This document shows positions 29,059 through 30,661 of a stretch of 30,661 bases of DNA, piece by piece; positions within the stretch are counted from its first letter, which is position 1, and every line of letters starts with the position of its first letter. This stretch comes from JBGOUV01 sp041477815. Lineage in GTDB: Bacteria; Acidobacteriota; Terriglobia; Bryobacterales; JACQDG01. Below the pieces are notes generated by a model. It saw only the letters and a program-made list of their open reading frames with translations. It had not been told where the DNA came from and did no database searches. Location of the stretch: positions 1 to 30,661 of the forward strand of contig JBGOUV010000024.1 in the NCBI GenBank assembly GCA_041477815.1, read 5' to 3'. Position numbers and translations under genes: made by a program.

Positions 29059-29910
29059 CTATCCTTTGTTCTCGCGCCCGGCAAGCAGGCCACGCGCGTA
29101 CTTCAGGTTCACGGCCATATCGTTCTCCACCGACTTGGTCGGCGCGCTGGTCTCCAGGTGCGCCCACCCCTGGAATCCTATCCCGGCGATGGCGTCCACC
29201 ACCGCCGCTATATCGATCTTACCCTGCCCGAGGAAGCCGGGATTGTCCTTCAGATGAAATTCGCAAATACGGTCCCGGCCCAGCCAGCGGATCTCCTTCA
29301 CTACGTCGTAGCCCTGGTTGGCGGAATTGCCGATGTCGTAGTACACCAGGACCGCCTGCGACCGCGCCCGGTCCACCATCCGCGCGTTGTCCTCGGCCGA
29401 GCAGGTGTTCTCCAGCCCCAGGATCACCTGGGCCTTCTCGGCCTGCGGCCCGATCTCGCGCAGGTAGTCGGCCACGTAGTCCATCTCCTCGTGCGTCTGC
29501 AGCGCCCCTTGGCCGAAGAACGGCAGCAGGATCACGCGCGCCCCGACGTTCCTGGTGATTGGAATCGAGTCGGCCACCCAGCGCTGTGCCAGTTTGTCGG
29601 CCTTTAAGACATTGCGGTGCAGGATGTTCAGGCAGGTGGACGGGATCGGAAGCTTGAGCCGCCGGCCCTCCTCGACATAAGCCTTCTGCGCGGCGGGGTC
29701 GCTCAGGGGCAGGCTATCGGTCCCCACGCCGATGGAGATCTCGACGCCGTCAAATCCCAACTTGTGGGCCAAGGCCACGGCGTCAAGTTTGGCCTCTTGC
29801 CGGAGGTTCCAGTCGGTCACCCCGATCTTCACGGGGAGGGCTTTGGCTCGCAGGGCCCGGGCCAACAGGGTCCCCGTACCGGCCTGCAACCACTGTCGGC
29901 GGTTAAGCAT
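29059..29910 (-). CDS. Sugar phosphate isomerase/epimerase (xylose isomerase-like TIM barrel), exported
   Basis: 283 residues, ATG with a strong ribosome site (ggaaggag). 'NRRQWLQAGTGTLLARALRA' is a twin-arginine signal. Barrel strands include 'KIGVTDWNLR', 'LGFDGVEISIGV' and 'VILLPFFGQGA'. Metal-ligand candidates are the Glu in 'VILGLENTCS', the Asp in 'VYYDIGNSAN', the His in 'CEFHLKDN' and the Glu in 'WAHLETSAP', all four present. Family enzymes isomerise or epimerise keto-sugars and inosose-type compounds; the substrate is unknown. It is an intact paralogue of the frameshifted gene at 26639-27540, and the two may have related jobs in periplasmic carbohydrate turnover. The STAS gene follows on the same strand. 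Confidence 0.9.
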   Translation of the reverse strand: MLNRRQWLQAGTGTLLARALRAKALPVKIGVTDWNLRQEAKLDAVALAHKLGFDGVEISIGVGTDSLPLSDPAAQKAYVEEGRRLKLPIPSTCLNILHRNVLKADKLAQRWVADSIPITRNVGARVILLPFFGQGALQTHEEMDYVADYLREIGPQAEKAQVILGLENTCSAEDNARMVDRARSQAVLVYYDIGNSANQGYDVVKEIRWLGRDRICEFHLKDNPGFLGQGKIDIAAVVDAIAGIGFQGWAHLETSAPTKSVENDMAVNLKYARGLLAGRENKG

Positions 29911-30005
29911 GGAGGGATCTCCTTCCAGCAGACTACTTTACGGCAATCGGTGGGGCTGGCGCAACTCGCCAGAGACCGCTAAGGTTTCCCCTCCACTCGG
30001 CCGAT

Positions 30006-30500
30006 ATGGAATGGGATATGCTTCGACTTTCTGATCGACGCTTTCCTGATCGACACCTCCCAGGCGGAGGCCGGGCTCGGCGTGGCAATGTCTTGATCGA
30101 GTTCGCTCTAGCCTTCCCGCTCCTGTTCCTGCTTCTCTCGGGGATGTACGAATTTGGGTACGCCTTCTATATCTACAACGAGTTACAGAGTGTGGTCCGC
30201 ACGGGAGTCCGCTACGCGGCAACGGCCGACTTCGATGCGACCGCGGGCGGCGCCGCTTTTCGCACACAGGTGAAGAACATCGTCGTCTACGGAACCACCG
30301 GCTCGGGTTCGACGCCTTTGGTGAAGGGCCTGGCCACCTCGCAGGTCAGCGTCACCTGGAACTCCGACGCCGCCGGCATCCCCCAAACCGTCACTGTGGC
30401 TGTCTCCAACTACTCCTTCTACGCCGTGTTTGGCACCATTACCATCCCTAACAAGCCACGGGCCACGTTCATTTACCTGGGTCAGTACATCAGCGGTTGA
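30006..30500 (+). CDS. TadE-like pilus assembly (pseudopilin) protein
   Basis: 164 residues from the ATG at 30006; the ATG four codons later is an alternative. The basic stretch 'GGGRARRGNVLIEFALAFPL' followed by hydrophobic 'LFLLLSGMYEFGYAF' is the TadE signature: a short positive N-terminus, a conserved Glu in the membrane helix and a periplasmic beta-rich rest. TadE/TadF pseudopilins are processed by the TadV peptidase and belong to the tight-adherence (Flp) pilus machine. It is followed by a second gene of the same type with 8 bases between. No clear ribosome site precedes it. Confidence 0.88.
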   Translation: MEWDMLRLSDRRFPDRHLPGGGRARRGNVLIEFALAFPLLFLLLSGMYEFGYAFYIYNELQSVVRTGVRYAATADFDATAGGAAFRTQVKNIVVYGTTGSGSTPLVKGLATSQVSVTWNSDAAGIPQTVTVAVSNYSFYAVFGTITIPNKPRATFIYLGQYISG

Positions 30501-30508
30501 GGTGTTCT

Positions 30509-30661
30509 ATGTATCTTAATGAAAAGAAACGAACTCAATGGGGCAGCACTGCGGTGGAAGGGGCCTTGACCCTGACCGTCTTCCTGGTCACCTTCATCGG
30601 CATTATCGACATCGGCTCGGTGTTGTTCCGGATGCAGGGCTTGGCCGAGCGGGCGCGGGCC
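30509..30661 (+). CDS. Second TadE-like pilus protein, N-terminal part (cut by window end)
   Basis: 51 codons visible. 'QWGSTAVEGALTLTVFLVTF' followed by 'IGIIDIGSVLFRMQGLAERA' shows the same plan as the preceding gene: a short polar start, a Glu at the beginning of the helix and a hydrophobic membrane segment. The ATG lies 8 bases after the previous stop; ggtg at 30501-30504 is at best a weak ribosome site. It is probably co-transcribed with the upstream gene as part of a tad locus continuing outside the window. Confidence 0.8.
   Translation, partial: MYLNEKKRTQWGSTAVEGALTLTVFLVTFIGIIDIGSVLFRMQGLAERARA

Overview
The window is GC-rich, densely coding DNA with genes on both strands. It looks like a free-living soil or sediment bacterium of the Acidobacteriota, most likely the Solibacter/Bryobacter group. 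This rests on gene content: secreted PQQ-type propellers, Tat-signal sugar isomerase/epimerases, a remnant of a Ser/Thr kinase joined to a TolB-like propeller end, a TonB-receptor remnant, tad-type pilus genes, and an interspersed palindrome whose spurious translation contains 'PYGRGSV'. No rRNA, tRNA, CRISPR array, integrase or intact insertion sequence is visible.

Layout. 1-3735: tail of a SCO1-like copper chaperone, then coxB-coxA-coxC-coxD (A2-type, caa3-like cytochrome c oxidase), all overlapping or nearly so. 3874-5432 (minus): an amidase with a 57-residue GatC/AtzG-like partner. 5490-8082: a small alpha/beta protein, a YjbQ-family protein, a secreted PQQ-propeller protein (minus) and a DinB-family protein. 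8151-9946 (minus): a flavin amine oxidase-like protein preceded by a collapsed kinase gene. 9947-10436: decayed DNA with a TonB-receptor remnant and a repeat. 10437-12875: a YncE-propeller/phosphoesterase fusion. 12903-19229: a His-rich exported protein and a czcCBA-type metal efflux operon. 19349-21960 (minus): an enolase-superfamily enzyme and a seven-heme cytochrome with TPRs. 22037-24721 (minus): a hybrid sensor kinase, divergent from 24825-26676, a cupredoxin and an outer-membrane barrel. 26639-29910: a frameshifted sugar isomerase/epimerase, an S9-peptidase remnant ending at a repeat, a DUF429 protein, a STAS protein and an intact isomerase/epimerase paralogue. 30006-30661: two TadE-like pilus genes, the second cut by the window edge.

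How the genes fit together. Copper and metal handling recurs: the SCO1 tail with the CuA/CuB oxidase, the czc efflux operon with its His-rich leader gene, and the kinase/cupredoxin/barrel group. The last is the best candidate here for a poorly described system, an envelope copper-protein or redox pathway with its own sensor.

Between the genes the window carries three interspersed repeat families and at least four broken genes. Several genes without a Shine-Dalgarno sequence have a TANNNT box 6-9 nt before the start codon, which suggests leaderless transcription.
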